From Dyella sp. SG609 (GTDB taxonomy: Bacteria > Pseudomonadota > Gammaproteobacteria > Xanthomonadales > Rhodanobacteraceae), in the NCBI RefSeq assembly GCF_012275375.1, contig NZ_JAAZQJ010000005.1, positions 213,657 through 277,656 of the forward strand: a stretch of 64,000 nt of DNA, written 5' to 3'. The notes under the pieces were generated by a model, which saw only the letters and a program-made list of their open reading frames with translations, did no database searches and was not told the origin of the DNA. The translations under genes and the position numbers were made by a program. Shown one piece after another: positions 54,126 through 61,777 of the stretch (within the stretch, counting starts at the first letter, position 1; every line of letters starts with the position of its first letter).

Positions 54126-56222
54126 ATGCGCGGCAGCGGCAAGTCGATAATCACGGGCGCCCTGCTGCTGTGCCTGGCCTGCGCGGCGCAGGCGGACGAC
54201 ACCACCGAACTGCCGCCGGTGCGGGTCAATGCCACGCGGCTGGATATTCCGCCGCTGGACCTGCCCGCCTCGCTCAGCGTGGTGGCGGTGGCGCCGGGCG
54301 ACAGCGGCAAGCCGGGCGTGAATCTTTCCGAGGCCTTGATCGGCGTGCCCGGCGTGCTGGCGCGCGACCGCCAGAACTACGCGCAGGACGAACAGATCTC
54401 GCTGCGCGGCTACGGCGCGCGCGCCACCTTCGGCGTGCGCGGCGTGCGGCTGTATGCGGACGGTATTCCGGCAACGATGCCGGACGGCCAGGGCCAGGTC
54501 TCGCATTTCAGCCTGGATGCGGCCGAGCGGGTGGAAGTGCTGCGCGGCCCGTTCTCGGCGCTGTACGGCAATGCGTCCGGCGGCGTGGTGCAGCTGTGGA
54601 GCGCCGAAGGCAGCGACCCGCCGGTGACGCGGGTGGGCCTGTTCGGCGGCAGCAACGGCACGGCGCGGGTGGGCGTGTCCACGCGCGGCAAGGACGGCGG
54701 TTTCGACTACAACCTCGCGCTCTCACACTTCCAGACGGACGGCTATCGCGAGCACAGCCGCGCAAAGCGGGAATCCGGCAATGCGCGGCTCGGCTTCGAG
54801 CTTGGGAATCGCGGGCACCTGACCGTGGTGCTCAACACCGTGGCCCTGCCGCAGGCGCAGGATCCGCTGGGGCTGACCCGAGCGCAGGCCATGGCCGATC
54901 CGCGCCAGGCGATCGCCGCCGCCGACCAGTTCGACACGCGCAAAAGCGTGCACCAGACGCAGGGCGGCGCGATCTACGAGCTGTCGCCCGATGCCGATAC
55001 GCAATGGCGCCTGATGGCCTACTACGGCGAGCGCGGCGTGCAGCAGATGCTTTCCGTGCCGGTGGCGGCGCAGCGCAATCCGCTCAGCGCCGGCGGCGTG
55101 GTGGATCTGGATACGAGTTACGGCGGCCTGGACGCGCGCTGGACCCGCCGCACCGAACTCGCCGGCCGTCCGCTGGAAGCCGTGCTCGGCCTGTCCTGGG
55201 ACGACCAGCAGCAGCGCCGCCGCGGCTACGAGAATTTCGCCGGCAGCGTGCTCGGCGTCAGCGGCCGGCTGCGCCGCGACGAGGACGACCGGGTGTGGAA
55301 TCTCGACCCCTACGCGCAGCTCTACTGGCGCTTCGCCGAGTCATGGTCGCTGCTGGCCGGCGTGCGCCACAGCGAGGTGCGCTTTCGCGCGACCGATCAC
55401 TACATCGCGCCCGGCAATCCGGACGACAGCGGCAGCGTGAGCTACGGCGCGACCACGCCGGTGCTCGGCCTGCAGTACCGCCCCGGCGAACGGCTGCGCT
55501 TCTACGCCAGCTACGGCGAAGGCTTCGAGACGCCGACCTTCGCCGAACTGGGCTACCGCGCCGACGGCGGCGCCGGCCTGGCCTTCGACCTGCAGCCGGC
55601 GCGCAGCCGCCAGGGCGAGCTGGGCATGAAATGGCAGGCCGCGGCGGACTGGCAGCTCGAAGCGGCGCTGTTCCGCGCCGATACGCGCCACGAGCTGGCG
55701 GTGGCCAGCAACAGCGGCGGGCGTTCCAGCTATCGCAATATCGGGCGCAGCCGGCGCCAGGGCGCGGAGCTTGCGCTGCAGGGCGAGCTCGGCGGCGGCT
55801 GGCGGATGCTGCTGGGCGCGACGCATCTGCAGGCGCGTTTCCGCGACGCGTTCCTGAGCGGCACGCCGGCGGTGCGTATTCCCGCCGGCACGCGTATTCC
55901 CGGCGTTCCCGACGATTACGGCTCGCTGCGTATCGAACGCGGCGGCGCCCTGGGTTGGCGCATGGGCGTGGAGTGGCAGGGCGTGGGCGCGGTGACGGTC
56001 GACGACCGCGGCAGCGAACGCGCGCCGGGTTATGTGCTGACCGGCGCCGATATCGGCTACGGCCTGGCCTTGGGCACGGCAAAGCTGCACCTGAGCGCGC
56101 GCGTGGACAACCTGTTCGACCGCCGCGTGATCGGCTCGGTGATCGTCAACGAGAGCAACGGCCGCTATTACGAACCCTCGCCCGGGCGCACCGCGATGCT
56201 GGGTGCGCAGCTGGAATTCTGA
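54126..56222 (+). CDS. TonB-dependent outer membrane receptor
   Basis: 698 residues from the ATG at 54126, with GGGAG five bases upstream; a start ten codons earlier lacks this. Signal peptide to about residue 24 (ACAAQAD). A TonB-box-like ELPPVRVNATRLD is followed by the plug domain: PGVLARDRQNYAQDEQISLR, GYGARATFGVRGVRLYADGI and VEVLRGPFSALYGNASGGVV near 140. The 22-strand barrel follows, with VDNLFDRRVIGSVIVNES near 665 and terminal Phe (MLGAQLEF). It takes up a large ligand with TonB energy. The class resembles the YncD/PqqU-like group, but the ligand is not certain. A REP element touches its end. Confidence 0.9.
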   Translation: MRGSGKSIITGALLLCLACAAQADDTTELPPVRVNATRLDIPPLDLPASLSVVAVAPGDSGKPGVNLSEALIGVPGVLARDRQNYAQDEQISLRGYGARATFGVRGVRLYADGIPATMPDGQGQVSHFSLDAAERVEVLRGPFSALYGNASGGVVQLWSAEGSDPPVTRVGLFGGSNGTARVGVSTRGKDGGFDYNLALSHFQTDGYREHSRAKRESGNARLGFELGNRGHLTVVLNTVALPQAQDPLGLTRAQAMADPRQAIAAADQFDTRKSVHQTQGGAIYELSPDADTQWRLMAYYGERGVQQMLSVPVAAQRNPLSAGGVVDLDTSYGGLDARWTRRTELAGRPLEAVLGLSWDDQQQRRRGYENFAGSVLGVSGRLRRDEDDRVWNLDPYAQLYWRFAESWSLLAGVRHSEVRFRATDHYIAPGNPDDSGSVSYGATTPVLGLQYRPGERLRFYASYGEGFETPTFAELGYRADGGAGLAFDLQPARSRQGELGMKWQAAADWQLEAALFRADTRHELAVASNSGGRSSYRNIGRSRRQGAELALQGELGGGWRMLLGATHLQARFRDAFLSGTPAVRIPAGTRIPGVPDDYGSLRIERGGALGWRMGVEWQGVGAVTVDDRGSERAPGYVLTGADIGYGLALGTAKLHLSARVDNLFDRRVIGSVIVNESNGRYYEPSPGRTAMLGAQLEF

Positions 56223-56223
56223 C

Positions 56224-56260
56224 GTAGGTTGGGGTGAGCCGCAGGCGAACCCCAACCTAC
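56224..56260. repeat. GTAG-headed REP palindrome, copy 3 (minimal)
   Basis: GTAGGTTGGGGTGAGC is joined through GCAGGCGAAC to CCCCAACCTAC, the shortest of the four copies. It fills the gap between the convergent TonB receptor and cupin genes. Its CTAC end, read on the minus strand, gives the TAG stop codon of the cupin gene. Confidence 0.9.
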
Positions 56261-56709
56261 GCCAGTTGTTGCCGCAAGGTGCTGGCGAACGGCTCGTCGG
56301 CAAGCAGGCGAAAACCGCCGAACTCGAATGCCGGCGCCACCGTGCAGGTCACCAGCGTATAGGCGCCCAGCGGACGCGAGGCCTGCCATGCGTTCGCCGG
56401 CACCACGCGCACTGGCACGGCGCCCTGCGCCAGCGGCCCCAGGCGGTGGCGTTCCAGCCGGCGCTCGGCGGGGTGGTAGATCAGCAGCTCCAGCGGATCG
56501 CCTTCCACGTAGTGCCAGGCTTCCTCGGCGTCGATCGCATGCCAGGCGCCGACCTGGCCGGCGGCGATCAGGTAATGGATGGCGCTGAGCGCCGGCCGCT
56601 CGCCATGCGGCGCGATGGCGGTGTGGAAGCGGCGGTAGTGGCCGCCTTCGATATGCGGCTCCAGGCGCAGCGCGGCGATCAGTTCCGCCGCGCGCCCGGA
56701 CCCGCTCAC
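56257..56709 (-). CDS. Cupin family protein (DUF985)
   Basis: 150 residues, starting with a GTG at 56709 that overlaps the tatC stop (GTGA). It shows LIAALRLEPHIEGGHYRRFH, SAIHYLIAAGQVGAWHAIDA, EAWHYVEGDPLELLIYHPAE, GAVPVRVVPANAWQASRPL and CTVAPAFEFGGFRLL, matching the DUF985 cupin family. Two metal-binding-like motifs (GAWH...H; FEF) suggest a mononuclear metal site. Substrate unknown. Translational coupling to tatC is clear, but there is no obvious link to Tat export. The stop codon TAG is supplied by the adjoining REP element. Confidence 0.88.
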   Translation of the reverse strand: MSGSGRAAELIAALRLEPHIEGGHYRRFHTAIAPHGERPALSAIHYLIAAGQVGAWHAIDAEEAWHYVEGDPLELLIYHPAERRLERHRLGPLAQGAVPVRVVPANAWQASRPLGAYTLVTCTVAPAFEFGGFRLLADEPFASTLRQQLA

Positions 56710-57464
56710 GGCGTCGCCGCCGCCGGCTTCACCAGCCAGCGCACGGCCAGCAGGCCGACTTCGTAGAGGAAGCACATCGGCACCGCCAGCATGATCATCG
56801 AGGTGATGTCCGGCGGCGTGATGAAGGCGGCGATGGTGAAGGCGCCGACGATGGCGTAGCGCCGGCCATCGCGCAGCTGCTGCAGGTTCACCACGCCGAT
56901 CGCGGCCAGGATCACCACCGCCACCGGCACCTCGAAGCACAGGCCGAAGGCGAAGAACATCAGCATCACGAAGTCGAGGTAGTGGGTGATGTCGGTCATC
57001 ATCTCCACTCCTTCCGGCGTCACCGCGGTAAGAAAGCGGAACGCCGCCGGCAGCACCAGGAAATAGGCGAACGCGCAGCCGGTGTAGAACAGCACCAGCG
57101 CCGCCGCCAGCAGCGGGCGCGCCAGGCGCTTCTCGTGCTTGTACAGGCCGGGACTGACGAAGGCCCACAGCTGGTACAGGATCATCGGCATGCTGATGAA
57201 CAGCGCCGCGTAGAAGGCCAGCTTCAGCGGCGTGACGAACGGGCTGGCCACTTCGGTGGCGATCAGATGCGCACCCTGCGGCAGGCGCGCCACCAGCGGG
57301 GCAGCCAGCTCCGCGTACAGGCGGTTGGCGATCGGGATCAGCGCCAGCAGCACCAGGGCGATGGTGACGATCGCGCGCATCAGGCGCGAGCGCAGCTCGA
57401 TCAGGTGGGAGAACAGGCCTTCTTCGACTGCGTCGGGTTCTTGTTCTTGCTCAGGCGCCGCCAT
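56706..57464 (-). CDS. tatC: TatC, Sec-independent translocase core subunit
   Basis: 252 residues with six membrane helices. Typical TatC motifs: FSHLIELRSRLMRAIVTIAL near 20 and VASPFVTPLKLAFYAALFIS near 70, then FVSPGLYKHEKRLARPLLAA near 105 and FGLCFEVPVAVVILAAIGVV near 165. It binds twin-arginine signal peptides with TatB. It overlaps tatB by 14 bases and the cupin gene by four. Confidence 0.96.
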   Translation of the reverse strand: MAAPEQEQEPDAVEEGLFSHLIELRSRLMRAIVTIALVLLALIPIANRLYAELAAPLVARLPQGAHLIATEVASPFVTPLKLAFYAALFISMPMILYQLWAFVSPGLYKHEKRLARPLLAAALVLFYTGCAFAYFLVLPAAFRFLTAVTPEGVEMMTDITHYLDFVMLMFFAFGLCFEVPVAVVILAAIGVVNLQQLRDGRRYAIVGAFTIAAFITPPDITSMIMLAVPMCFLYEVGLLAVRWLVKPAAATP

Positions 57465-57843
57465 GCGGGGAGTCCTTCGGATCCTTGGGTGGCGTCTCGG
57501 AGCCGAGGGCCGGCTCCTCCTTCACGGGCGTGGTTTCGCCGGAAGCCGGCGCGATGGTGGCGGGCCCGACCGTTTCGGCGCCGGCGTCGCGCACCTTGCG
57601 CAGCGTGGCGTCCAGCTCGGACTGCGCCGCCTGGGCGCGGTCCGCCGCCTCGCGCGCCTGGCGCTTGATTTCTTCCAGCTGCAGCTCGCGCTCCACCTCG
57701 GCCCGCACGCTGTCCCAGCCCAGGCGCACGCGGCGCAGCAGGGCGCCCGCGGTGCGGGCGGCGTGGGGCAGTTTTTCCGGGCCGAGCACGATCAGCGCGA
57801 CGAGCGCCAGCAGCACCAGCTTGCCGAAGCTGATCTCGATCAT
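57451..57843 (-). CDS. tatB: TatB, Sec-independent translocase subunit
   Basis: 130 residues beginning MIEISFGKLVLLALVALIVL and GPEKLPHAARTAG, the TatB signature with one membrane helix and the PEKLP hinge. A long amphipathic, charged helix (RLGWDSVRAEVERELQLEEI; EAADRAQAAQSELDATLRKV) and a flexible acidic/Pro-rich tail follow. It forms the substrate receptor with TatC. It lies 21 bases after tatA and overlaps tatC. Confidence 0.95.
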   Translation of the reverse strand: MIEISFGKLVLLALVALIVLGPEKLPHAARTAGALLRRVRLGWDSVRAEVERELQLEEIKRQAREAADRAQAAQSELDATLRKVRDAGAETVGPATIAPASGETTPVKEEPALGSETPPKDPKDSPHGGA

Positions 57844-57864
57844 GCCTTGAGGATCCGCCGGGGC

Positions 57865-58101
57865 TTACTTGGTTTCGCTGTGGTCGTGCTGCGACTGGCT
57901 CTGGCTGCTGGCCGGCGGCGGGTCGGCCTGCAGGCGCTCGTCCTTGGGCTTGCTGCTGCCGGCACTTTCTTCGCCGCCGTCAAGGCCTTTCTTGAAGTCG
58001 CGCACGGCGCCGCCGAGGTCCGAACCGATATTGCGCAATTTCTTGGTGCCGAAGATCAGCACTACGACGACCAGCAGGATAAGGAGATGGGTCATGCTCA
58101 T
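57865..58101 (-). CDS. tatA: TatA, Sec-independent translocase pore subunit
   Basis: 78 residues. [20 protein letters not shown] near the start is the short TatA membrane helix with the FG-x-KKLR hinge, followed by [17 protein letters not shown], an amphipathic helix, and a polar Ser/Gln-rich tail. It oligomerises to form the Tat pathway. First gene of a tatA-tatB-tatC-cupin unit. Confidence 0.95.
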   Translation of the reverse strand: MSMTHLLILLVVVVLIFGTKKLRNIGSDLGGAVRDFKKGLDGGEESAGSSKPKDERLQADPPPASSQSQSQHDHSETK

Positions 58102-58167
58102 GGGGATGGCCTCAAGTCGGAAGAAGACCGGAAAACGATCGCACGCGGGTACGCCGGCCTTTCCGAA

Positions 58168-58854
58168 TCATCGCTGAGTGTACTCCTCCAGGCGGTCGCG
58201 GAAATCGACGACCTGGGAGGGAACATTGCTGACGCCGCCTTCGAAGATGCGGCGCGGGGTGATGCCCTTGCCGTAGATGGCTTCGTTGGCGTCGTAGTCG
58301 ATGCGCAGGGCGGAGCCATCCAGGGCCACGCCAGCGAACAGGCCGCGCGAGCGCGAGTAGGAGTAGATCTCGGCCTTGAACTGCGAATCGGTGGAGGCGG
58401 TGGCCGTGCGGCCGACCGGGCCGGCCGCGGCCGCGGCGTCGGCGCCCAGGGTGAACTTGCCGTTGACGATGGAATCCACGCCGCGCTGCGTGCGGAAGAC
58501 CAGGATCACATCGGTGGACGAGACGCCGGCCTGGAAGCCGACGCTGCCGCCGGTGAGCGAGATGAAGCTGGGGTTGGACCAGGTGCCGTCCGGGCTCTTC
58601 ACCGAGATCAGGCCCTCGCCGCGGCGGCCGCCGAAGATGAAGCCGGCCTTGACCATGTCGGGGATCACCGCGATCGCGTGGGCTTCCTTCAGCAGGTCGA
58701 CCGGGATCGATTTGTCCGGCGCCTCCATGATCTCCTTCAGCACGCGCACCGAGTTCTCGGCGCGCACCAGCGGCGGGTCCTCGGCGTGGACGGCCATGGC
58801 CGGCAGCAGAACCAGGGCGGCGAGCAGCAGGCGGCGCAGCGATGCTTTGAACAT
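58168..58854 (-). CDS. SYLF/YSC84 domain lipid-binding protein
   Basis: 228 residues from the ATG at 58854 with AGGAG upstream. Signal peptide ends near residue 24 (AMAVHAED). It holds VRVLKEIMEAPDKSIPVDLL, AIAVIPDMVKAGFIFGGRRG, GSVGFQAGVSSTDVILVFRT and YSRSRGLFAGVALDGSALRI, all SYLF (YSC84) features; this domain binds phosphoinositides in eukaryotes. Bacterial members are exported and their task is unknown. It is divergent from hemH. Confidence 0.9.
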   Translation of the reverse strand: MFKASLRRLLLAALVLLPAMAVHAEDPPLVRAENSVRVLKEIMEAPDKSIPVDLLKEAHAIAVIPDMVKAGFIFGGRRGEGLISVKSPDGTWSNPSFISLTGGSVGFQAGVSSTDVILVFRTQRGVDSIVNGKFTLGADAAAAAGPVGRTATASTDSQFKAEIYSYSRSRGLFAGVALDGSALRIDYDANEAIYGKGITPRRIFEGGVSNVPSQVVDFRDRLEEYTQR

Positions 58855-58961
58855 GGGTGACTCCTGTACGGGTTCCGTCAGTAGCGCCCGCGACCGCGGG
58901 TCACAGGGGGCGCCGGATGGCTTGTGGCACACTTCATGGTTGAATTGTCCACGTCGCTGCC

Positions 58962-60008
58962 ATGCCTCTCAGCCACTATACCGGCCTGACCGGACTTTCC
59001 GATGACCTGCCGGTTAAGGCCGGATTGCTGCTGGTCAACCTGGGCACGCCCGCAGCGCCGACTGCGCGCGCATTGCGTCCTTATCTGGCCGAGTTCCTCG
59101 GCGATCCGCGCGTGATCGAGTACCCGCGCTGGCTGTGGTGGCTGATCCTGCACGGGGCGATCCTGCGCATCCGGCCGCCGCGCTCGGCGCATGCCTACCA
59201 GCGCGTGTGGACGCCGCAGGGCTCGCCGCTGCGGGTGGGCAGCGAGGCGCTGGCCGCCGCGCTGCAGGAAACCCTGTCGCAGCGCATGCCGGGACCGGTC
59301 AAGGTGGCCCTGGCCATGCGCTATGGCCAGCCCTCGGTGGCCGCGCAGATCGAGCAGCTGATGCGCGAAGGCGTGCGCCGGCTGCTGGTGCTGCCGCTGT
59401 ATCCGCAGTATTCGGGCACCTCCACCGGCTCGGTGCTGGATGCGGTGGCCGACAGCTTCAAGACGCTGCGCTGGCCGCCGGAGCTGCGCGTGGTCAACGA
59501 CTATCACGACGACCCCGGCCATATCGAAGCGCTGGCGCGCAGCATCGAAGGCTGGTGGCGCGAACACGGGCGCGGCGACCGGCTGCTGCTGTCCTTCCAC
59601 GGCATTCCGCAGCGCTATACGGAAGCCGGCGACCCGTATTTCCTGCAATGCCAGCGCACCGCGGCGCTGCTGCGCGCGCGCCTGGGCCTGGAGCCTGCGC
59701 AGCTGATCGTCAGCTTCCAGTCGCGCGTGGGCCGCGAGCCGTGGCTGCAGCCGTACACCGACGCCACCGTGCGCGAGCTGGCGGCGCAGGGCGTGAAGCG
59801 GCTGGACGTGGCCTGCCCCGGCTTCGCGGTCGACTGCCTGGAAACGCTGGAGGAGATCGCGATGCAGAACCGCGATTTCTTCCTCGAAGCCGGCGGCCAG
59901 GAGCTGCGCTATATCCCCGCGCTCAACCATAGCCGGCACCAGGTGGACAGCCTGGCCGAACTGGCCCTGCGCCATATGCAGGGCTGGCCGGAACGCGGCG
60001 GCGCATGA
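58962..60008 (+). CDS. hemH: Ferrochelatase
   Basis: 348 residues. AGLLLVNLGTPAAPTARALR at the start, YLAEFLGDPRVIEYPRWLWW near 41, LVLPLYPQYSGTSTGSVLDA near 142, the catalytic His213 in LLSFHGIPQRY, and VACPGFAVDCLETLEEI near 283 are standard. It inserts Fe2+ into protoporphyrin IX to make heme. An alpha/beta hydrolase overlaps its end by four bases. Confidence 0.96.
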   Translation: MPLSHYTGLTGLSDDLPVKAGLLLVNLGTPAAPTARALRPYLAEFLGDPRVIEYPRWLWWLILHGAILRIRPPRSAHAYQRVWTPQGSPLRVGSEALAAALQETLSQRMPGPVKVALAMRYGQPSVAAQIEQLMREGVRRLLVLPLYPQYSGTSTGSVLDAVADSFKTLRWPPELRVVNDYHDDPGHIEALARSIEGWWREHGRGDRLLLSFHGIPQRYTEAGDPYFLQCQRTAALLRARLGLEPAQLIVSFQSRVGREPWLQPYTDATVRELAAQGVKRLDVACPGFAVDCLETLEEIAMQNRDFFLEAGGQELRYIPALNHSRHQVDSLAELALRHMQGWPERGGA

Positions 60009-60853
60009 GCGGCCCCGCCGAGCGCGCGATCGAACTGCCGGCGCTGGCGCTGCGCGCGCTGGTCTGGGGCGGCGACCATCGGCCGCCGCTGCTGGCCCTG
60101 CATGGCTGGCTGGACAATGCCGGCAGCTATGCACGCCTCGCGCCGCTGCTGGCGCCACATCGCCAGGTCATCGCCCTGGAACTGCCGGGCCATGGCCACT
60201 CCGATCACCTGCCGCCCGGCCTGCACTACCACTTCGTCGACTACGTGCGCGCCGTGCTGGCCGCCGCCGATGCGCTGGGCCTGGAGCGCTTCGACCTGCT
60301 CGGCCATTCGCTCGGCGCGGGCATCGCCGCGCTGGCGGCGGCCGCGGCGCCGTCGCGCGTCCATCGCCTGCTGCTGATCGAAGGGCTGGGGCCGCTCGGC
60401 GACGACGGCACGCACACCTTGCAGCGTTTCCGCGACGGCATCGCCACCGCGCCGAACGGCAAGGGGCTGCGCGTGTTCCGCGATATCGAGCAGGCCGAGG
60501 CCGCCCGCGCCATCGCCGGCGGCCTGCGCGCGGAGCTGGCGCGGCCGATCGTCGAGCGCGGCCTGGCCGAAGTGGCGGACGGCTGGTGCTGGCGCAGCGA
60601 TCCGCGGCTTACCCGCACCTCGCCCTTGCGCCTCGCCGAGACGCAGGTGCACGCCCTGCTGCGCGGCATCGACGCGCCGACCGCCCTGCTGCTGGCCGAA
60701 CCGGCCACGTCGTACCTGCCCAGCGGCCCGATGATGCAGCGTGCGGCCTGCGTCGCCGGCATCGCGGTCAGCCACCTGCAGGGCGGCCATCACCTGCATC
60801 TGGAACACCCGCAGGCCGTCGCCGCCTGGGCTTCGGCCCAGCTCGGCCCCTGA
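60005..60853 (+). CDS. Alpha/beta fold hydrolase
   Basis: 282 residues. ALHGWLDNAGSYARLAPLLA near 35 holds the oxyanion HG-W. The nucleophile elbow is GHSLGAGI near 101 and ALELPGHGHSDHLPPGLHYH lies between. The catalytic Asp is in the LLAEPAT region and the His in GGHHLHLEHP near 261, both typical. It hydrolyses an ester or similar bond in the cytoplasm; substrate unknown. Its start overlaps the hemH stop (ATGA), an association seen in other gammaproteobacteria where such hydrolases trail heme genes. Confidence 0.9.
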   Translation: MSGPAERAIELPALALRALVWGGDHRPPLLALHGWLDNAGSYARLAPLLAPHRQVIALELPGHGHSDHLPPGLHYHFVDYVRAVLAAADALGLERFDLLGHSLGAGIAALAAAAAPSRVHRLLLIEGLGPLGDDGTHTLQRFRDGIATAPNGKGLRVFRDIEQAEAARAIAGGLRAELARPIVERGLAEVADGWCWRSDPRLTRTSPLRLAETQVHALLRGIDAPTALLLAEPATSYLPSGPMMQRAACVAGIAVSHLQGGHHLHLEHPQAVAAWASAQLGP

Positions 60854-60898
60854 CCAACGGCACGCGGCGCCGCGCCGCGGCTCCGTACACTGCAAGCC

Positions 60899-61705
60899 AT
60901 GCAGCACCTAGGGCGCGCCAATTTCGGATCCCCGCAGCACCGCCAGTCGTTCGGCGGCATGCTGGTCACCGCCACCACATATGCGGGCGAAGGCGTGCTG
61001 CCGCTGCACGAGCATGACGAGGCCTATCTGTGCCTGGTCGCCGACGGCGCCTATACGCAACAGGCGTCCGGCGCGGATACCGACTGCGCGCCCGGCCTGC
61101 TGCTGGCGCATCCGCGGGGCCATCGCCACGCCAACCGTTTTTCGCCGCGCGGCGCGCGCTGCCTCAGCATCTTCCCGGGCCAGGAACTGGCCGACAGCGG
61201 CGGCCTGCTGCGGCTGCTCGGCGATTACCGCGCACTGCGCCTGCCCGACGCCGCGCGCCTGCTGGCACGCATCGAGCGCGAGCTGGCGGCCGATGACGAT
61301 GCCGCGCCGCTGGCGCTGCAATCGGCGGTGTTCGAACTGGTCGCCCTGGCCTGCCGCAACGAGCGCGAGGACAAGCGCCCCGCCTGGCTGGCCAAGGTGC
61401 TGCAGCGGCTGCACGACGACCCGCTGGCCGAGCTGTCGCTGCCGGAACTGGGCCGGCTGGCCGGCGTGCATCCGGCGCATCTGGCGCGGCGCTTCCAGCA
61501 GGCGCAGGGCATGTCGGTGGGCGACTACCGGCGCACGCTGCGCATCCGCCAGGCCTGCCGCGAGCTGGCGGATGGCGAGCGGCCGATCGCCGAGGTCGCC
61601 GCCGGTGCCGGCTTTGCCGACCAGAGCCATTTCGCCCGCGTATTCAAGCGCGTCACCGGCCAGACGCCGCGTGACTACCGGCATAAAACGCAACACGCGT
61701 CCTGA
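60899..61705 (+). CDS. AraC family transcriptional regulator
   Basis: 268 residues. A short N-terminal cupin-like half (PLHEHDEAYLCLVADGAY; PRGHRHANRFSPRGARCL) precedes two C-terminal helix-turn-helix units: LSLPELGRLAGVHPAHLARR near 179 and RPIAEVAAGAGFADQSHFAR near 228, ending VTGQTPRDYRH. It sits 72 bases upstream of the aspartyl protease gene in the same orientation and may control it. Confidence 0.9.
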   Translation: MQHLGRANFGSPQHRQSFGGMLVTATTYAGEGVLPLHEHDEAYLCLVADGAYTQQASGADTDCAPGLLLAHPRGHRHANRFSPRGARCLSIFPGQELADSGGLLRLLGDYRALRLPDAARLLARIERELAADDDAAPLALQSAVFELVALACRNEREDKRPAWLAKVLQRLHDDPLAELSLPELGRLAGVHPAHLARRFQQAQGMSVGDYRRTLRIRQACRELADGERPIAEVAAGAGFADQSHFARVFKRVTGQTPRDYRHKTQHAS

Positions 61706-61777
61706 TACCTCAGGTTCGTCCTAGTCGGCACGCGGCGCGGCCGGCAGCATGGGTTCCGTACGCCACGGAGACGAACC

